A stretch of 64,000 bases of DNA from Streptomyces viridiviolaceus (GTDB taxonomy: Bacteria > Actinomycetota > Actinomycetes > Streptomycetales > Streptomycetaceae): the NCBI RefSeq assembly GCF_014650995.1, contig NZ_BMWA01000002.1, positions 290,544-354,543 of the forward strand. Reading direction: 5' to 3'. Below the pieces are notes generated by a model. That model had not been told where the DNA came from, did not search any database, and saw only the letters and a program-made list of their open reading frames with translations. Positions 44,637 through 54,314 of this stretch are shown here, piece by piece. Both the position numbers and the translations under genes were made by a program. Each line of letters starts with the position of its first letter. Within the stretch, counting starts at the first letter, position 1.

Positions 44637-46382
44637 TCACTCCTGAAGGAGCACCACGCCCGACTCGCCGGGGACGCGCAGCGCCCCGTCCTCGCCCGGT
44701 GCCTCCACCGGCTCCCACGCGGCGAGCACCCGCGCGGGGCGGTTGCCCAGGGGGATCGCCGCCGGTTCGGTGCCGAGGTTGACGGCCACCCGGATGTCCC
44801 CGCGGCGGAAGGCCAGCCAGCGCGCCTCGTCGTCGTAGGCCACCTTGATGTCGCCGAGGTCGGGGTCGGTGAGGTCGGGCTGCTCGTGACGGAGGGCGAT
44901 CAGCCGGCGGTACCAGGCCAGCACGCGCGCGTGGGGCTCGCGTTCCGGCTCGGACCAGTCGAGGCAGGAACGGTCGCGCGTCGCCGGGTCCTGCGGGTCG
45001 GGCACCTCCTCCTCCTTCCAGCCGTGCGCGGCGAACTCGCGCCGCCTGCCGCGTCGTACGGCCTCGGCGAGCTCCGGATCGGTGTGGTCGGTGAAGAACT
45101 GCCACGGCGTGCCCGCCGCCCACTCCTCGCCCATGAACAGCATCGGAGTGAACGGGGAGGTCAGCGTCAGCGTGGCCGCGCAGGCCGCGAGGCCGGGGGA
45201 GACCAGGGCCGACAGCCGGTCCCCCTGGGCCCGGTTGCCGACCTGGTCGTGGGTCTGGCCGTAGCCGGTGAGGCGGTGCGCGGCCACCCGGCTGCGGTCC
45301 AGCGGGCGGCCGTGGCTGCGGCCCCGGAAGCTGGAGTAGGTGCCGTCGTGGAAGTAGCCCCTCGTCAGCGTCTTGGCGAGCGCGGCCAGGGGTGCGCGCG
45401 CGAAGTCGGCGTAGTAGCCCTGCGACTCCCCGGTCAGCGCGGTGTGCAGGGCGTGGTGGAAGTCGTCGTTCCACTGCGCGTGCACGCCGAGTCCGCCCTC
45501 CGCGCGCGGGGTGATGACCCGCGGGTCGTTCAGATCCGACTCGGCGATCAGGAACAGCGGGCGGTCCAGGTCGGCGGCGAGGGCGTCCACGGCCGTGGAC
45601 AGCTCCTCCAGGTAGTGGCACGCGCGCGTGTCGACCAGGGCGTGCACGGCGTCCAGCCGCAGACCGTCGATGCGGTAGTCGCGCAGCCACGCCAGCGCGC
45701 TCTGGACGAGGTAGGCACGCACCTCGTCCGAGCCGGGCGCGTCCAGGTTGACGGCGGCGCCCCAGGGCGTGTGGTGGGTGTCCGTGAAGTACGGGCCGAA
45801 GGCGGGCAGGTAGTTGCCGGACGGCCCCAGGTGGTTGTGCACCACGTCCAGGACCACGCCGAGGCCCAGTTCGTGGGCCCGGTCGACAAACCGTTTCAGC
45901 GCCTCCGGTCCGCCGTAGGGCTCGTGCACCGCCCACAGCGAGACGCCCTCGTATCCCCAGCCGTGCCGGCCCGGGAAGGGGCAGACGGGCATCAACTCCA
46001 CGTGCGTCACGCCCAGTTCGGCGAGGTGGCCGAGCCGGTCGGCGGCGGCGTCGAGCGTGCCCTCGTGGGTGTAGGTGCCCACGTGCAGCTCGTACAGCAC
46101 CGCCCCGGGCAGCGGGCGCCCGGCCCACTCCACGCGCCACGCGTACCGCCCGTGGTCGACGACCGCGCTCAGCCCGTCCGGACCGTCCGGCTGCCGCCGC
46201 GAGCGCGGGTCCGGCCGTACCGGCCCGTCGTCCAGCGCGAACCCGTACCGCGAGCCGTCGCGCGCCTCGGCCTCCCCGCGCCACCACCCCGGCCGCTCCG
46301 GATCGCGCTCCAACGCACGCGTGACGCCGTCGCACGTCAACGTCGCACGGCCGGCCTGCGGTGCCCACACCTCGAACTGCAC
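44637..46382 (-). CDS. treZ: Malto-oligosyltrehalose trehalohydrolase
   Basis: A 581-residue GH13 enzyme that releases trehalose from maltooligosyl-trehalose. The N-terminal CBM48-like domain begins MQFEVWAPQAGRATLTCDGV. The GH13 core has LYELHVGTYTHEGTL, VVLDVVHNHLGPSGNY, the nucleophile region GLRLDAVHALVD, the acid/base region FLIAESDLNDPRV, and the YGQTHDQVGNR segment replacing the usual NHD. The GTG start has a GAAGGGG ribosome-binding site. It pairs functionally with treY 5.5 kb away on the same strand, with five unrelated genes between. Confidence 0.93.
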   Translation of the reverse strand: MQFEVWAPQAGRATLTCDGVTRALERDPERPGWWRGEAEARDGSRYGFALDDGPVRPDPRSRRQPDGPDGLSAVVDHGRYAWRVEWAGRPLPGAVLYELHVGTYTHEGTLDAAADRLGHLAELGVTHVELMPVCPFPGRHGWGYEGVSLWAVHEPYGGPEALKRFVDRAHELGLGVVLDVVHNHLGPSGNYLPAFGPYFTDTHHTPWGAAVNLDAPGSDEVRAYLVQSALAWLRDYRIDGLRLDAVHALVDTRACHYLEELSTAVDALAADLDRPLFLIAESDLNDPRVITPRAEGGLGVHAQWNDDFHHALHTALTGESQGYYADFARAPLAALAKTLTRGYFHDGTYSSFRGRSHGRPLDRSRVAAHRLTGYGQTHDQVGNRAQGDRLSALVSPGLAACAATLTLTSPFTPMLFMGEEWAAGTPWQFFTDHTDPELAEAVRRGRRREFAAHGWKEEEVPDPQDPATRDRSCLDWSEPEREPHARVLAWYRRLIALRHEQPDLTDPDLGDIKVAYDDEARWLAFRRGDIRVAVNLGTEPAAIPLGNRPARVLAAWEPVEAPGEDGALRVPGESGVVLLQE

Positions 46383-46556
46383 GGACGGTTCCCCTTCGTC
46401 TGCTCACCGTGATGTAGCCCGTCCATGGTCCTGCAAAAGCGATCAATCCGCTTGTGAAAGTTCCCTTTTGCGGCGGGTGTCGCGGCGCGTCGGCGCGGGG
46501 TGGTGCGTTTTCCCGATTCCTGGACACCCCGGCCCGGCTGACCGACAATCACCTGC

Positions 46557-47108
46557 GTGACGTCGTCCTTCGAGTTCAACACGTACCCCGCGCGACTGTC
46601 CGACGCGGAGCGCGACAAGGCGCTGAAGGTGCTCCGGGACGGCGTCGCCATGGGCCGTCTGTCGCACGACACCTTCGTCCGCCGGATGGAGCTGGCGCTC
46701 GCCGCCCGCCGCGTCGACGAGCTCGCCGCGCTCACCGCCGACCTGCCCACGGAGGGCCGGGTGTCGCGCCTGGTGTTCGGTGCCGTCGAGGCGGTGTCCG
46801 GCTTCGGCGTACGGCTGCGCAGCGCCTGGCAGGCCGAGCGGCTGCCCAAGCTGCTGCTGCCCCACCCCGGAACCGGCCACCCGCTGCGCATAGGGCGCGA
46901 CCCCGCGAGCGGTCTGCGGCTGAACCACGAGACGGTCTCCCGCGTGCACGCCGAGCTCAGCCGCCAGGGCGGCATGTGGGTCCTGCGCGACCTCGGCTCC
47001 ACCAACGGCACCACGGTCAACGGGCGGCGGGTGATCGGCGCGGCCGTCGTCCGCGAGGGTGACCGGATCGGCTTCGGGCAGATGGCGTTCCGGCTCGCGG
47101 GGAACTGA
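46557..47108 (+). CDS. DUF1707 and FHA domain protein
   Basis: A 183-residue cytoplasmic protein. Residues 1-62 are a DUF1707 (SHOCT-like) domain with ARLSDAERDKALKVLRDGVA and GRLSHDTFVRRMELALAARR. Residues about 100-180 are a forkhead-associated domain: LRIGRDPASGLRLNHETVSR, then HAEL and LRDLGSTNGTTVNGRRVIG, with the Arg, Ser and Asn of the phosphothreonine pocket. It should dock to phosphothreonine made by Ser/Thr kinases, common in actinobacteria; no kinase gene is nearby. The start is GTG. It is divergent from treZ. Confidence 0.9.
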   Translation: MTSSFEFNTYPARLSDAERDKALKVLRDGVAMGRLSHDTFVRRMELALAARRVDELAALTADLPTEGRVSRLVFGAVEAVSGFGVRLRSAWQAERLPKLLLPHPGTGHPLRIGRDPASGLRLNHETVSRVHAELSRQGGMWVLRDLGSTNGTTVNGRRVIGAAVVREGDRIGFGQMAFRLAGN

Positions 47109-47238
47109 GCCGCCGTTCACCTCTGGCCTGGGTTTCACTCGGTGTCGCCGCCTTGTCGTGGCTGAAATCCCTTTGCCCTTCGTGGTGTTGACGTACTCCT
47201 GAAGTCGTGACTGACTGTGCGTACACCGCGCACACCAG

Positions 47239-48627
47239 GTGAACCGACGCCCCGCATCATGGAGGTGTGCCCTGCCGCCCCTCCTGCGCTACCCGACCGT
47301 GGACGAGATGGGCGTCCGGGCCGCCGCGCTCGCCGCCCGCCACCCCGCCGACGCCCGGCTGCGCCGCGTCGGCACGTCCCGCGCGGGCACCCCGCTGCTG
47401 CTGCTGTCCGTGGGCCACGGCAGCCGTCAGGTCCTCGTCGTCGCCGGACCGCACGCCAATGAGCCAGTGGGCGGCGCCACCGTCCTGCGACTGGCCGAGC
47501 GGGCCCTGGCCGACCCCCGGCTCACCGAGGCCGCCGACGCCACCTGGAACCTGCTGCTGTGCGTCGACCCCGACGGCCTGCGCCGCAACGAGGGCTGGCT
47601 GTCCGGCCCGTACACCCTCGGCCGCTACGCCCGGAACTTCTTCCGCCCCGGTTTCCTGGAGCAGCCCGAGTGGCTGCCCGACGGGCCGGGACGCGCCACG
47701 CTGCCGGAGACCCGCACACTGCTCGAACTCCAGGACGAACTGCGGCCCTTCCTGCAGTTCTCCCTGCACGGCGTCGACGTCGGCGGCGGCTTCGTCGAGC
47801 TGACCCACGACCTCCCCGGCCTCGCCCAGCGCCTCGCCCACAGCGCGGCCCGCCTCGGCGTACCCCGCGAGCTCGGTGCCTACGACGCCCTGTACTGGCC
47901 GCACCTGGGACCCGCCGTCTACCGGATCCCGCCGCCGCGCCGCGGCGACCTGACCGCGGCCATCACCGAGGCGGCCGTCGAGTCGACGTGGTGCCACCCC
48001 CAGCGGTACGGCACCGTCACGGCGGTCGTCGAGGCCCCCATGTGGGGGGTGGCCGCCGTGGGCGACGGCTCGCCGCCCGCCGACCGGGACGCCGTACTGC
48101 GCTCCGTCAGCCGCACCCTGCGCGACGACACCCGGCTCCTGAACCACCTCCTCGCCCGGATCCGGCCCGGTGCGCGGCACGCCGGGCCGGACGCGGCCCG
48201 CCTGCTCGCCCCGGTCGACGACTACCTGCTGGTCTGTCCCAGGCTCGCCGACGCGTGGGACCCCGACACCGACGACGGATCGGGGCGCTCCCTGCCGCCG
48301 CTGAGCACCGCGCACCTGGTCGCCCTGCGCATCGCCGGACGGCGCCTGGCCCTGCGGACCGCCGGCCTGCTGCACCAACTGGTGACCCGCGCGGGACGCG
48401 ACCCGGCGGACGTACTGCCGGAGCTGGACCGGCTCGTCGACGAGTGGTGCGCCGACTACCGCGACGGCTGCGCGGCGCGCTGGATACCGGTCGCCCGCCA
48501 GGCCGAGTACCAGACGCGGGTGGTGCTCGCCGCGTTCGAACTGGCCGGGCGGCGCGCCTCCGCGTGCTCCCGTTCGGGTGAGCCGGGCTGGGGTTCCGAG
48601 GCCGCCGTGCCGATGCACCGGGAATGA
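47239..48627 (+). CDS. M14 family zinc carboxypeptidase
   Basis: A 462-residue metallopeptidase-fold protein. The zinc motif HxxE is in VVAGPHANEPVGGATVL, the third ligand is His in QFSLHGVDVGGGF, and the catalytic Glu is in TVTAVVEAPMWGVAAVG. No signal peptide is evident, so it may be cytoplasmic, unlike classical secreted carboxypeptidases. The GTG start at 47239 is weakly supported; a GGAGG about 30 bases further on suggests the real N-terminus could be shorter, but no in-frame start follows it closely. Its stop overlaps the SSI-like inhibitor start (ATGA). Confidence 0.82.
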   Translation: MNRRPASWRCALPPLLRYPTVDEMGVRAAALAARHPADARLRRVGTSRAGTPLLLLSVGHGSRQVLVVAGPHANEPVGGATVLRLAERALADPRLTEAADATWNLLLCVDPDGLRRNEGWLSGPYTLGRYARNFFRPGFLEQPEWLPDGPGRATLPETRTLLELQDELRPFLQFSLHGVDVGGGFVELTHDLPGLAQRLAHSAARLGVPRELGAYDALYWPHLGPAVYRIPPPRRGDLTAAITEAAVESTWCHPQRYGTVTAVVEAPMWGVAAVGDGSPPADRDAVLRSVSRTLRDDTRLLNHLLARIRPGARHAGPDAARLLAPVDDYLLVCPRLADAWDPDTDDGSGRSLPPLSTAHLVALRIAGRRLALRTAGLLHQLVTRAGRDPADVLPELDRLVDEWCADYRDGCAARWIPVARQAEYQTRVVLAAFELAGRRASACSRSGEPGWGSEAAVPMHRE

Positions 48628-49049
48628 CCCACACCATCACAGCGAGAGTGCTGCGGAGGGGCCTGCCGGCGGCGGTCGCCCTCCTCGTGGCGTGCGCGGC
48701 CCCGGTACCGGCGGCCGTGCAGCCGGAGCCGACGGGCGACTGGCTCCGCGTCAAGGTCTCCCGGGGCGACGCCCGGGCCGGCGCCGCACGCGAGGCCCTG
48801 CTGCAGTGCGACCCGCCCCGGGGCCACGACCAGGCGGCGCGGGCCTGCGCGGACCTCGACGCGGCGCAGGGCGACCTCCACCGCATCCCCCTGCGGGACA
48901 CCTACTGCCCGATGGTCTACGCCCCGGTGACCGCCGAGGCGCGCGGGCAGTGGCGGGGACGGTCGGTGGAGTACAAGGAGACCTTCCCCAACACGTGCGT
49001 CATGACGGCACGGACGGGAGCGGTCTTCGCCCTGGACACCGCCGGCTGA
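48624..49049 (+). CDS. Subtilisin-inhibitor-like (SSI) secreted protein
   Basis: A 141-residue exported protease inhibitor. A signal peptide (LPAAVALLVACAAPVPA) includes an LVAC that could act as a lipobox. The SSI domain has the four conserved cysteines at 62, 75, 95 and 125 and the reactive-site loop YCPMVYAP with P1 Met97 and P1' Val98, as in the classic inhibitor. WRGRSVEYKETFPNTCVM is the typical C-terminal half. It would block subtilisin-type serine proteases outside the cell. The start overlaps the M14 peptidase stop by four bases, so the two are translationally coupled. Confidence 0.9.
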   Translation: MTHTITARVLRRGLPAAVALLVACAAPVPAAVQPEPTGDWLRVKVSRGDARAGAAREALLQCDPPRGHDQAARACADLDAAQGDLHRIPLRDTYCPMVYAPVTAEARGQWRGRSVEYKETFPNTCVMTARTGAVFALDTAG

Positions 49050-49057
49050 CCCCTGGG

Positions 49058-49089
49058 GCGGGGCCGCCCGCAGCGGCGGCCGGCCCCGC
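49058..49089. terminator. Stem-loop between convergent SSI and lpd genes
   Basis: GCGGGGCCG at 49058-49066 pairs with CGGCCCCGC at 49081-49089 around a 14-base loop. It begins nine bases after the SSI stop and ends just before the lpd stop, so it can serve both genes. Confidence 0.6.
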
Positions 49090-49093
49090 TCGC

Positions 49094-50497
49094 TCACTGC
49101 TGGTGCAACCCCCGTCCCGCCAGGGTCAGGAACGCCTCGCCCACCGCCTCCGACAGCGTCGGATGCGCATGGACGTGCCGGGCCACGTCGGCGGGCTCGG
49201 CGTCCCAGCCGACGATCAGCTGGCTCTCGGCGATCATCTCCGAGACGTGCGGGCCCACCAGGTGCACCCCGAGCACCTGACCGCCCCCGGCCTCGGCGAC
49301 CACCTTCACCATCCCGCCCTGCCCGTGCACCATCCCCTTGGCGACGGCCGTCAGCGGCATGGTGTTGACGGCCACCTCGTGCCCCCGCGCGCGTGCCTCC
49401 GCCTCGCTCAGGCCGACGGAGGCGGTCTGCGGCGCCGAGTACGTCACCCGGGGCACGGCCGCGTAGTCGACGGGTGCCGACGGCACGCCCGCCAGCGTCT
49501 CGGCGACCAGCAGGCCCTCCGCGAAGGAGGCGTGGGCCAGGCCGAGCGACGGGGGCGGCAGCAGGTCGCCCACGACGTGGATGCCGGGCACCGCCGTCTC
49601 CAGCCGGGACCAGTCCGCCGGCACGACGAAGCCCCGCTCGTCCGTGCCCAGGCCCGCGGCGGCCAGGTCCAGCCCGTCGGTGACCGGTGCCCGGCCGACG
49701 GCCACCAGGAGCCGCTCGGCCTCGACCGTACGGGTCTCGCCGCGGGCCGTGCGCACGCGCGCGCGTACGCCGTGGCCGAGCACCTCGGCGTCCAGCAGCC
49801 GGGCACCGGCCTGCACGTCGACGCCACGCCTCTTCAGACCGCGCGTCAGATGGCGGCCGACGTCCGCGTCCTCCAGCGGCACGATCCGGTCGGCCGCCTC
49901 CACGAGGGTGACCTCCGCGCCCATCGAGCGGTGGAACGAGGCGTACTCCACGCCGATCGCACCGCCGCCCAGGACCAGGACGGAGGCCGGCAGCCCCGGT
50001 GCGAAGAGTGCGTCGTCGCTCGTCACCACCCGCCGCCCGTCCGACGCGAGCCCCGGCAGCATGCGCGGACGGGAACCGGTGGCCAGCACGATCCCCCGGC
50101 GCGCGGTGAGCTCCTGCCCGTCGTCCACCCGCACGGAGCGCGTGCCCGTCAGCCGCGCGCTGCCCCGCACCACGTGGACGCCCGCGTGCGCGAGATGTGC
50201 CTCCACGCCCTTGTGGTTGCGTGCCACGATGTCGTCGCGGGTGGCGACCAGCGCAGACCAGTCCACGGCGTCCAGGGTCGCCTTGACGCCCCAGCGCTCC
50301 CGGGCCTCGGCGATGCCGTCGACCAGCTCGGCGGCGTGCAGCATCGCCTTGCTCGGGATGCAGCCGCGGTGCAGACAGGTCCCGCCGACCTTGTCACGTT
50401 CGACGAGCACGACGTCGAGACCCAGGGCGGCGGCGCGCAGAGCGGTGCCGTACCCGCCGGTGCCGCCGCCGATGACGATCACGTCCGGTGTGTTCAT
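49094..50497 (-). CDS. lpd: Dihydrolipoyl dehydrogenase (stand-alone)
   Basis: A 467-residue flavoprotein disulfide reductase. The FAD motif is VIVIGGGTGGYGTALRAAAL, the redox-active disulfide is GGTCLHRGCIPSK, the NAD motif is VLVLGGGAIGVEYASFHRSM, and the C-terminal His-Glu pair is in HVHAHPTLSEAVGEAFLTLA. It reoxidises dihydrolipoamide of 2-oxoacid dehydrogenase or glycine cleavage complexes. No E1/E2 genes are adjacent. The ATG at 50497 begins the conserved sequence. It is divergent from a LysR regulator across 119 bases. Confidence 0.93.
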   Translation of the reverse strand: MNTPDVIVIGGGTGGYGTALRAAALGLDVVLVERDKVGGTCLHRGCIPSKAMLHAAELVDGIAEARERWGVKATLDAVDWSALVATRDDIVARNHKGVEAHLAHAGVHVVRGSARLTGTRSVRVDDGQELTARRGIVLATGSRPRMLPGLASDGRRVVTSDDALFAPGLPASVLVLGGGAIGVEYASFHRSMGAEVTLVEAADRIVPLEDADVGRHLTRGLKRRGVDVQAGARLLDAEVLGHGVRARVRTARGETRTVEAERLLVAVGRAPVTDGLDLAAAGLGTDERGFVVPADWSRLETAVPGIHVVGDLLPPPSLGLAHASFAEGLLVAETLAGVPSAPVDYAAVPRVTYSAPQTASVGLSEAEARARGHEVAVNTMPLTAVAKGMVHGQGGMVKVVAEAGGGQVLGVHLVGPHVSEMIAESQLIVGWDAEPADVARHVHAHPTLSEAVGEAFLTLAGRGLHQQ

Positions 50498-50616
50498 GTC
50501 CTCAGCCTCCGCCCGGGCCTTGCCATGAGTCCAAGGCAATGTTCTTGTGGGTTCGATGCAAGGAGTTCATGACGGGAGCCGGTGACCACCGGACGTCGGA
50601 CGGGGGACGGGGCGGG

Positions 50617-51567
50617 ATGAGCCTGCGGCAGATGGAGTACTTCCTGACCGTCGTCGAGGAGGCGTCCTTCACCCGGGCGGCCGAGAACCTGCACGTGACG
50701 CAGTCCGCGCTCTCCCACCAGATCAAGGCCCTGGAGAAGTCCGTCGGCGGCGCCCTCCTGGAGCGCATGCCGCGCGGGGTGCGGCTGACGCCGATGGGCC
50801 GCGCCTTCCGGCCGCACGCCGAACTCGCCGTCCGCAGCGCCGCCCAGGCCCGCCGCGCGGCCCGTGCCGCCGCCGGGGCCGAGGGCGGCGAACTGCACGT
50901 GGCGGCCCTGCACTCGGTGGCGGTCGGCATCCTTCCCGACGTCTTCGCGCGCTGGCGCACCGCGCACCCCGGGGTGGTGCTGCACCTCCACGAGTACGCG
51001 ACGACCGAGGTGCTGGAGGAGGAGGTCGCGCGCGGCACCGCGGACCTCGCCGTCGGCCCTCCGCCGCGCGACTGGTCCGGCACCGTCGTCCCGGTCGGCC
51101 AGGAGGACATCGTCCTCGTGGTGCCCTTCGACGACCGGTTCGCCGGCCGTACCACGGTGCGGCTGCCCGAGCTCGCGGACCGGCCCTGGGTCCGCTGCGC
51201 CATGGAACCCGTCGTCGAGGGCGAGCGCTTCCTGGACTGGGCCTGCGGACGCGCCGGTTTCCGGCCCCGCACCGCCGTCCTCACCGAGCACACCTCGACG
51301 GCCGTCCGCATGGCCGCCGCAGGCGTCGGCGTCTGCACCGCTCCGTCGTACATCGTGAGCGGAGCGGTCGGCGACGGCTGTGTGGTCCTCGCGCCCGACC
51401 CGCCCTGGCGGCGCGCCCTGACGGTCTTCTCGCGCCTGCCGCCGACCGGCGCGGCCGAGGCCTTCGTCGACCTCCTGCGCCTCACATGGCCGACCACCGC
51501 CCCGGCCGGCCCACCCGATCGCCCGGCCGACATCTGCACGACCGCGACGGTGCGGGGCGGGCGTTGA
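50617..51567 (+). CDS. LysR family transcriptional regulator
   Basis: A 316-residue regulator. The helix-turn-helix region is MSLRQMEYFLTVVEEASFTR, then AENLHVTQSALSHQIKALEK and GGALLERMPRGVRLTPMG. The effector domain includes LHVAALHSVAVGILPDVFAR and STAVRMAAAGVGVCTAPSYI. The ATG at 50617 lies just before the conserved start and has a purine-rich GGGGGACGGGGCGGG leader; the frame is open upstream without similarity. It is divergent from lpd, which may be its target (inference). Confidence 0.9.
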   Translation: MSLRQMEYFLTVVEEASFTRAAENLHVTQSALSHQIKALEKSVGGALLERMPRGVRLTPMGRAFRPHAELAVRSAAQARRAARAAAGAEGGELHVAALHSVAVGILPDVFARWRTAHPGVVLHLHEYATTEVLEEEVARGTADLAVGPPPRDWSGTVVPVGQEDIVLVVPFDDRFAGRTTVRLPELADRPWVRCAMEPVVEGERFLDWACGRAGFRPRTAVLTEHTSTAVRMAAAGVGVCTAPSYIVSGAVGDGCVVLAPDPPWRRALTVFSRLPPTGAAEAFVDLLRLTWPTTAPAGPPDRPADICTTATVRGGR

Positions 51568-51857
51568 CGTCCGTTCGGGTGGACGGTGGTGTGTACGGAG
51601 GCACGCCGTTGGCGACACCGCAGTCACGGGGCTCGGCGCCACCCGGTTGGCTCGCCGGCCGGTTCCTGGACGCCCCCGACCACCCCGGCCGCCCCACCGC
51701 GCCGCCCGTCCGGCAAGGCCCCCGCTCGACCGCGCCGACAGACACCGGCCGGTCCCTCGTCCCGAGCCGCCCCGCCCCGGCACACAGCGCCCGTGCCCCG
51801 CTCGATGAAGCCCGCCCCGCAAGACCGCCTCCGACGAGGCACCCGGGGGCCCACCGG
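51568..51857. other. 290-bp gap between LysR and treY
   Basis: No gene, repeat or strong stem-loop was found. Short open frames in this stretch are Pro/Arg-rich and lack ribosome-binding sites. Confidence 0.4.
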
Positions 51858-54233
51858 TCAGCCGGCGGTGTCCCCGCTGCCGATCCGGGTCAGCAGCGCC
51901 ACCGGCAGCCGGGCGAAGAGTTCCTCCACGCGCGCGTGGCCCGTGAACTCCCGTCCGGGGACCAGCGCGTCGGCCCACCGGCCCGGCGGCAGCGGCAGGG
52001 TCGTCTCCCGCCAGCCGCCCGCCTGCGCCAGCCGCAGCGACAGCCGGGTCACGGCCGTCAGGACATCTCCCGAGCGCACGAACGCCAGGCAGTGCGCCGC
52101 CGCAGGCCCCTCGGCGGTCAGCGGCTCGTACGTCGCCGCGTCGCCGAAGACGTCGGGCCGCCGGCGCCGCAGCTCCAGCGCCGCCCGCGTGACCGCGCCC
52201 TTGTCCCCGGGACCGGCGGGCGGAAAGCTCACGGGCCGGCGGTTGTCGGGGTCCACCAGGGCCAGGTACTCGCCCTCGGTGCCCTGATAGAGATCCGGCA
52301 CGCCCGGCATGGTCAGATGCACCAGGGCCGTGCCGAGGACGTTCGCCCGGATGTACGGCTCGAGGGTGTCGCGGAAGGCGGCCACCCGCTCGCCCGGCGG
52401 ACCGCACGGCCCGGCCGCCACGAAGGCGGTCACCGCCTCCTCGTAGGGCGGTTCCTGCTCGGTCCAGCTGGTGTACATGCCCGCCTCGCGCACATGCTTC
52501 AGCAGTGCCCCGCCCACCCGCTCCGCGTCCGCCGGCCCGAGCCCGAACACCGTCTGCCAGGCCGCCCACGCCAGCTGCGCGTCGGGGACGCCCTCGCCGC
52601 TGCGGGTGACCTCCGCCAGGACGTCCGCCCAGCGCTCGGGGCACTCCGTGAGCACCGCCAGCGCCGCACGTACATCGGCGCTGCGCTTGGTGTCGTGCGT
52701 CGACACGACCGTGCCGGTCGCCGGCCAGTCGCGCTGCACGCGCGCGCAGTAGGCGTGGAACTCCTCCGGCGACAGGGCCGGCCGCCCCGGGTCGCCGCCC
52801 ACCTCGGTCGCCGACAGCAGCGGCACGTAGCGGTAGAACGCCGTGTCCTCCACCGACTTGGCGCGCAGCGCCGACGCGGTCTGCGCGAACCTCGTCCGGA
52901 ACTCCCCATGGTCCGGTCCGTCCCCGGCCCGACCGAGCACCAGGTCCCGCACGACGTCCACCGCACCGGCCTCCTCCGGCACGACGAACGCCGCCCGCGC
53001 CTCTGCCGCAGCCTCCTCGGTGACGACGGAGGCCGCGTCGACCGACGTGTACGGCCGGTACACCTCCATCCGGACCAGCAGCTCCTGCAGCGCGGTGCGC
53101 AGCGCCCAGGGCGCCCGGTCGCGCAGGGCCGGGTCCGGCGACATGGCGCACAGCCGGTGCGCCACCCGCGTCAGCCGGTCGGTCTCGGTGGCCAGTTCGT
53201 GCGTGAGCACCTTGTACGCGGCCCGCCGCACCGTCGCCGCCCAGTCCCCGCCCCGGTCGGTCTGCGGTGCGGCGAACCGCCGGTACTGTCCGAGGAGCTC
53301 CCCGTGTCCGGCCGGGTCGGTGAAGACACCGTCGATGTGCCGCAGGGCGTCGTAGCCGGTCGTGCCCGCGACGGGCCAGGCGGCCGGCAGCCGCTCCCCG
53401 TCCGCCAGGATCTTCTCCACGACCGTCCACCGGCCGCCGGTCGCCTCGTGCAGCCGCGCCAGGTAGGTGTCGGGGTCGGCGAGTCCGTCGGGGTGGTCGA
53501 CGCGCAGTCCGTCGATCACCCCCTCGCGCAGCAGCCGCAGGACCGTGGCGTGCGTGGCCTCGAACACCTCCGGGTCCTCCACGCGCACCCCGATCAGCTC
53601 CGAGATGCTGAAGAAGCGCCGGTAGTTCAGCTCGGTGCGGGCCAGCCGCCACCACACCGGGCGGTACCACTGCGCGTCCAGCAGCTGCGGCAGCGGCAGG
53701 TCCTCGGTGCCCTCCCGGAGCGGGAAGGAGTGGTCGTGGTAGCGCAGCACGTCGCCGTCGACCCGCAGCTCGCCGATCACCTCGCCCAGCGGCCCGCCGA
53801 GCACCGGCAGCAGCACCTGCCCGCCCTGCGCCTCCCAGTCGATGTCGAACCACCGGGCGTACGACGACTTCGCCCCCTCCCGCAGCACCTCCCACAGGGC
53901 GCGGTTGTGCCGGGGGGACATCGCCATGTGGTTCGGGACGATGTCCACCACCAGACCGAGACCGTGCTCCCTCGCGGTGCGCGCCAGCGCCCGCAGCCCC
54001 TCCTCGCCGCCCAGTTCGCCGCGCACGCGCGCGTGGTCCACGACGTCGTAGCCGTGCAGCGAGCCGGGCACCGCCTCCAGCACGGGGGACAGGTGCAGGT
54101 GCGATACGCCGAGCGAGGCCAGGTACGGAACGGCCGCCGCCGCGGCCGCGAAGGGGAACTCGGGCTGCAGCTGCAGCCGGTACGTGGCCGAGGGGGCCGC
54201 GGGCAGCACCGGGTCGGGTCGCTCAGGTGTCAT
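51858..54233 (-). CDS. treY: Malto-oligosyltrehalose synthase
   Basis: A 791-residue GH13 enzyme that isomerises the reducing-end glucose of maltodextrins to an alpha,alpha-1,1 linkage. ATYRLQLQPEFPFAAAAAAV is the family N-terminus. VVDIVPNHMAMSPRHNRALW, the nucleophile segment IDGLRVDHPDGLADPDTYL, the acid/base segment TVVEKILADGERLPAAW and TVVSTHDTKRSADVRA are all present. The C-terminal MPGVPDLYQGTE and DPDNRRPVSF motifs complete the set. With treZ it makes trehalose from glycogen-derived chains. The start ATG has a modest ribosome-binding site. It is divergent from the MFS transporter. Confidence 0.95.
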   Translation of the reverse strand: MTPERPDPVLPAAPSATYRLQLQPEFPFAAAAAAVPYLASLGVSHLHLSPVLEAVPGSLHGYDVVDHARVRGELGGEEGLRALARTAREHGLGLVVDIVPNHMAMSPRHNRALWEVLREGAKSSYARWFDIDWEAQGGQVLLPVLGGPLGEVIGELRVDGDVLRYHDHSFPLREGTEDLPLPQLLDAQWYRPVWWRLARTELNYRRFFSISELIGVRVEDPEVFEATHATVLRLLREGVIDGLRVDHPDGLADPDTYLARLHEATGGRWTVVEKILADGERLPAAWPVAGTTGYDALRHIDGVFTDPAGHGELLGQYRRFAAPQTDRGGDWAATVRRAAYKVLTHELATETDRLTRVAHRLCAMSPDPALRDRAPWALRTALQELLVRMEVYRPYTSVDAASVVTEEAAAEARAAFVVPEEAGAVDVVRDLVLGRAGDGPDHGEFRTRFAQTASALRAKSVEDTAFYRYVPLLSATEVGGDPGRPALSPEEFHAYCARVQRDWPATGTVVSTHDTKRSADVRAALAVLTECPERWADVLAEVTRSGEGVPDAQLAWAAWQTVFGLGPADAERVGGALLKHVREAGMYTSWTEQEPPYEEAVTAFVAAGPCGPPGERVAAFRDTLEPYIRANVLGTALVHLTMPGVPDLYQGTEGEYLALVDPDNRRPVSFPPAGPGDKGAVTRAALELRRRRPDVFGDAATYEPLTAEGPAAAHCLAFVRSGDVLTAVTRLSLRLAQAGGWRETTLPLPPGRWADALVPGREFTGHARVEELFARLPVALLTRIGSGDTAG

Positions 54234-54314
54234 GGAGACCTACGTACCCGCCCTGCCGCCTTTCGTGTCATCGGCCCCTCCTCGGGCGTACGCGCGCGTG
54301 GCTAGCTTCGAGCG

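Noticed and set aside
50494..53895. Minus-strand open frame of over 1100 codons
   Set aside because: It is a shadow of treY and the LysR gene in another frame; it is Gly/Arg/Ala-rich with no domain and no ribosome-binding site.
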